A program made the translations under genes and the position numbers. DNA of 8,202 nucleotides. It comes from an uncultured Bacteroidaceae bacterium (GTDB lineage Bacteria; Bacteroidota; Bacteroidia; Bacteroidales; Bacteroidaceae). This document shows, piece by piece, positions 5,967-8,202 of this stretch (position 1 is the first letter of the stretch; each line of letters begins with the position of its first letter). The notes under the pieces were generated by a model, which worked only from the letters and a program-made list of their open reading frames with translations, was not told the origin of the DNA and made no database searches. Location of the stretch: assembly GCA_934364765.1 (NCBI GenBank), contig CAKRMO010000042.1, positions 1-8,202 of the forward strand, written 5' to 3'.

Positions 5967-6013
5967 AAAGACAAGCCGTTACAGAGACTGTCCCCTGTAA
6001 CGGCTTGTCTTTT
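5967..6013. terminator. Bidirectional terminator hairpin between groEL and the xylanase gene
   Basis: An 18-bp perfect stem, AAAGACAAGCCGTTACAG (5967-5984) with its complement at 5995-6012, closes on a 10-nt loop (AGACTGTCCC). It ends in TTTT on the + strand and TTT on the minus strand. It lies 53 nt beyond the xylanase stop on the minus strand and between two converging genes, so it most likely serves as that gene's terminator and as a barrier to groESL read-through. Confidence 0.75.
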
Positions 6014-6065
6014 GAAATTCAGTTTGCCACGCGATTTCGGGAAATGTAAATCCCGAACTGCTGGC

Positions 6066-7667
6066 TTATTTTGCGTGGTATTGCACGGTCTTCGTGTTTC
6101 CGGCGTTGTCGGTGTAGGTCAGCTCGTAGTTTCCCTTGAAGCCGCGAAAGCGCAGCTTGCCGTCCTTGCCTGTCTTTGCCTCCGTGTCGGTGCGCCATTC
6201 GTGGTTGATAAGCCTGTCGAGCGCGTAGAACACCGCCTTGGGCTTCATGTCGCGTGTGAAAAGCCCGGAGGTTGAGGGCTCGCCTTTCGCCCCGCAGTTG
6301 TCAACCACGTTCCACCATGTTATCCCCGCCACGGGTGCGGAGCTGAACCAAAGACGGTAGAGGTTGCGGGCGATTATTGCCTGTATCTTTCTGCCTTTTT
6401 CATCGTCCGACGGCGCGGTGATTGTGATTTCGCTGACGTGGATGGGAAGCCCCGCCTGTGAAAGCATGGCGATTTTTTCCCATTCGCTTTCGGGGGTTTC
6501 TATTGCCGCCCCTGCGGCGATGTCGGCGCATTGTTTGGGGTTGAAAAGGTGCATCTGCATTCCCAGAAGGTCAATGCGGCATCCGCGCTTCAGAAGGTCG
6601 GCGGTTTGGTCGGCATAGCTTTTCTCGATGAGCCAGTCGTTTATGTTCAGCTTCACGCTCTTTGGGAATGCGGAGGCGGCTGTTTTGAACGATTTGCAGG
6701 TAAAGTCGCCCGGCATTATGCCGTATGCCGACTTGCACAGCTTTTTGCTGCGCTGCAGTGCGCCGCTTTTATAATCCTGCGCACTTTCGTTAACAACGTC
6801 CCAGCTTTCAACCTTGTCGCCATAATACTCGGCTATGTCGCGTATGTGGCGGTCGAAATATTTCTGGTAGTTCTCCGCAAGCTGCGGGAAGGCCTTTTCC
6901 AGCTGTTCCACGCTCATGTCGTGGTATTCCTTCTTGAAATGGGTGTTGTCCTCGCGGTTGTCCTTGAAGTATGGGGACTTGCTCACGATCCTTGCGTATG
7001 TTTTCTGTTCTTCGGGCGAGAGCATTTCCTCTATGGTCCACAGCGGCATCTGCCACTTGCGGTTTCCCCATACGAGCGGGTGTCCCTGCACACGCAGCTT
7101 GCGCTCGCGCAGAAACTCCACCACGGGGTCGCTCGCGGGGCGTCGCCAGTGGCTGTATTGGTAGGGGTCTTTTTGTTTGTTCCACCATTCCTCGGTGTCC
7201 CAAACCTCCTCGCGGAAACGTTGGCGGCCTTTTTCGGTTTCCCAGTTTTTCCAGTAAAAGGCAACGGTTGCGGAATTGAAAAGGTTGCCGAAGAGCGATT
7301 TGTATTTCTCGTTTGATTCGTGGTTGCCGAGCTGGTTGTAGTTGAATATGTGGGAGCCGTACCAGAAATCGCTTGTCGTCTGGCGTATCTTCACCGTTGT
7401 GCCAGGCTTTGCGTCGGGAATGTCAACAACAGCGTCAGTCTTGCGGTTTTTCTCGATGTCGGCATCAATCTTCTTCTGCACCTTTTTGTCCCACCGCTTC
7501 CAGTAGGCCTCACTCATGATGCCGTCCTTGTCTTCCTTTTGTGTTGTCGGAATTTCCTGCCTTGCGCCGAGCATTGCATTGTAGGTGGACTTGCGGAGGT
7601 CAACCTGCGCCGCCACCGACAGGCAAACGCCGCAAAGCAGCATTGCGGCTTTCGTTCTTTTGTTCAT
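6066..7667 (-). CDS. Secreted GH10 family endo-1,4-beta-xylanase-like glycoside hydrolase
   Basis: This is a 533-residue protein. Residues 1-20 form a Sec signal peptide (likely cut at VAA|Q; no lipobox), so it acts in the periplasm or outside the cell. The GH10 (beta/alpha)8 barrel is shown by ATVAFYWKNWETEKG (133-147, equivalent to the ENEMKW...EP..G region), GHPLVWG (195-201, with the active-site His196; Gly201 replaces the usual His of LVWH), acid/base Glu294 in WDVVNE, nucleophile Glu413 in HVSEI, and GITWWNV.D (448-456). Both catalytic acids are present, so an active retaining enzyme is expected, probably on xylan. Residues 501-533 (LRFRGFKGNYELTY) form the small C-terminal beta region seen in some GH10 enzymes. 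About 75 residues (20-95) precede the barrel. The sequence looks closer to the branch containing plant GH10 proteins than to compact bacterial xylanases; substrate is therefore uncertain. The leader before the ATG is A/T-rich with no Shine-Dalgarno. Confidence 0.9.
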   Translation of the reverse strand: MNKRTKAAMLLCGVCLSVAAQVDLRKSTYNAMLGARQEIPTTQKEDKDGIMSEAYWKRWDKKVQKKIDADIEKNRKTDAVVDIPDAKPGTTVKIRQTTSDFWYGSHIFNYNQLGNHESNEKYKSLFGNLFNSATVAFYWKNWETEKGRQRFREEVWDTEEWWNKQKDPYQYSHWRRPASDPVVEFLRERKLRVQGHPLVWGNRKWQMPLWTIEEMLSPEEQKTYARIVSKSPYFKDNREDNTHFKKEYHDMSVEQLEKAFPQLAENYQKYFDRHIRDIAEYYGDKVESWDVVNESAQDYKSGALQRSKKLCKSAYGIMPGDFTCKSFKTAASAFPKSVKLNINDWLIEKSYADQTADLLKRGCRIDLLGMQMHLFNPKQCADIAAGAAIETPESEWEKIAMLSQAGLPIHVSEITITAPSDDEKGRKIQAIIARNLYRLWFSSAPVAGITWWNVVDNCGAKGEPSTSGLFTRDMKPKAVFYALDRLINHEWRTDTEAKTGKDGKLRFRGFKGNYELTYTDNAGNTKTVQYHAK

Positions 7668-7691
7668 GATAATTACAGATTGGTTTGGTAT

Positions 7692-7758
7692 GAAAAATAA
7701 AAGCCCTGTCTGACTATGGCCGCTTTTCGCATTGCAGCGCGACGGCGTCAGACAGGGC
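7692..7758 (-). terminator. Terminator after the discoidin-domain gene
   Basis: On the minus strand GCCCTGTCTGAC (7758-7747) pairs perfectly with GTCAGACAGGGC (7714-7703) and is followed by TTTTATTTTTC. The 32-nt loop can fold further (GCCG with CGGC, TCGC with GCGA). It lies 20 nt after the discoidin gene stop and 25 nt before the xylanase start. This implies either separate transcripts or partial read-through into the xylanase, for which no TAnnTTTG promoter is visible in the short gap. Confidence 0.85.
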
Positions 7759-7778
7759 GGTTTCGCTTTATTGCATGG

Positions 7779-8202
7779 TTATTTTGCTATTATGTCAAAT
7801 TCGGCTGCCGAGGCGTAGTTGCGTCCGAAGGCTTCGGACTTTGCCACGAAACGGAAGTAGCGTGCCTTTACAGGCTTGGCCGGTTTCACGGTTTTCTCGC
7901 AGGAGTTTGCCTCGAAAGTTCCCTGGCACGCGGGGTTGCCCCACGACTTGGCGTCGTTGCTGAAGTAAACCTCATAGTCTTTCACCCAGCCGTTGTTCAT
8001 GTCGCTGCGCGGGGTGTAGATGAATGCGCTAACATTATAGGTCTTGCCCATGTCCACGACTATTTCGTGCGGAAATTTTGCTTCCTCAGGTTTGTATCTT
8101 GTGTGCCATATCGTGCTTGGCTTGCCGTCTATTGCGTTTGCCGCGCTTTCCCATGCCGTGCCTTGGTCGCTGCTGAAACTTACGACTTTCCACAATGTCT
8201 TG
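7779..8202 (-). CDS. Discoidin (F5/8 type C) domain protein, C-terminal part (partial)
   Basis: The frame is open from the window edge (8202) to the TAA at 7781-7779. A TTG at 8195-8193 is probably an internal Leu codon, because the frame continues upstream with K-T-L-W-K. The visible 140 residues are a single F5/8 type C (discoidin-like, CBM32-type) beta-sandwich: SFSSDQGTAWESAANAIDG, then STIWHTRY, HEIVVDMG, VSAFIYTPR, VKDYEVYFSND, ARYFRFVAKS and a C-terminal AAEFDIIA. Such domains bind sugars and in Bacteroidota usually form the C-terminus of secreted glycosidases (for example fucosidases, galactosidases or hexosaminidases). The catalytic or other N-terminal part lies outside the window, so the enzyme type cannot be named. 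Its neighbour is a GH10 enzyme in the same direction, which suggests a polysaccharide-degradation cluster. Confidence 0.85.
   Translation of the reverse strand, partial: KTLWKVVSFSSDQGTAWESAANAIDGKPSTIWHTRYKPEEAKFPHEIVVDMGKTYNVSAFIYTPRSDMNNGWVKDYEVYFSNDAKSWGNPACQGTFEANSCEKTVKPAKPVKARYFRFVAKSEAFGRNYASAAEFDIIAK

Overview
The window looks like chromosomal DNA from a Bacteroidales bacterium (phylum Bacteroidota; Prevotella/Bacteroides/Muribaculaceae relatives cannot be separated by eye). Reasons: the GlyA C-terminal tail is of the Bacteroides type; one promoter fits the Bacteroidota -33 TTTG / -7 TAnnTTTG form almost exactly; start codons have A/T-rich leaders without Shine-Dalgarno sequences; there is a lipoprotein with an acidic stretch directly after the lipid-attachment cysteine; and a family 10 xylanase-like enzyme is followed by a discoidin-domain protein.

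Layout, left to right. (1) 1-63 is the last 20 codons of glyA (+), closed by a strong terminator. (2) 120-427 is a leader region with two inverted repeats and a good Bacteroidota promoter. It drives a small 59-residue ORF (428-607) and, 34 nt later, a 724-residue lipoprotein (642-2816) with a fimbrillin-like N-terminal part and two tandem beta-helix-like modules, then a terminator. (3) 2874-3585 is about 700 nt without a gene. It holds phased TTTGTC boxes, the left copy of a composite palindromic repeat, a sigma-54-like promoter and a 5'-UTR hairpin ahead of groES. (4) groES and groEL (3586-5519, +) form a two-gene chaperonin operon with its own terminator. (5) 5591-6065 holds the right copy of the same composite repeat, in inverted orientation, and a perfect 18-bp hairpin shared by the converging groEL and xylanase transcripts. 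(6) On the minus strand lie a GH10 endo-xylanase-like enzyme (6066-7667) and, upstream of it, the C-terminal part of a discoidin (F5/8 type C) protein running off the window (7779-8202), with a terminator hairpin between them.

The genes form three unrelated groups: housekeeping (glyA, groESL), a cell-surface lipoprotein unit, and extracellular plant-polysaccharide degradation. The most unusual structure is that the complete groESL operon, including its likely promoter and terminator, sits between two inverted copies of a roughly 200-290 bp repeat. Each copy contains a 109-bp palindromic, MITE/REP-like unit whose two ends are CGTAT...ATACG hairpins, plus a second conserved block rich in small palindromes. 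No CRISPR array, tRNA, rRNA or transposase gene was seen. All calls come from reading the sequence; no database search was run.
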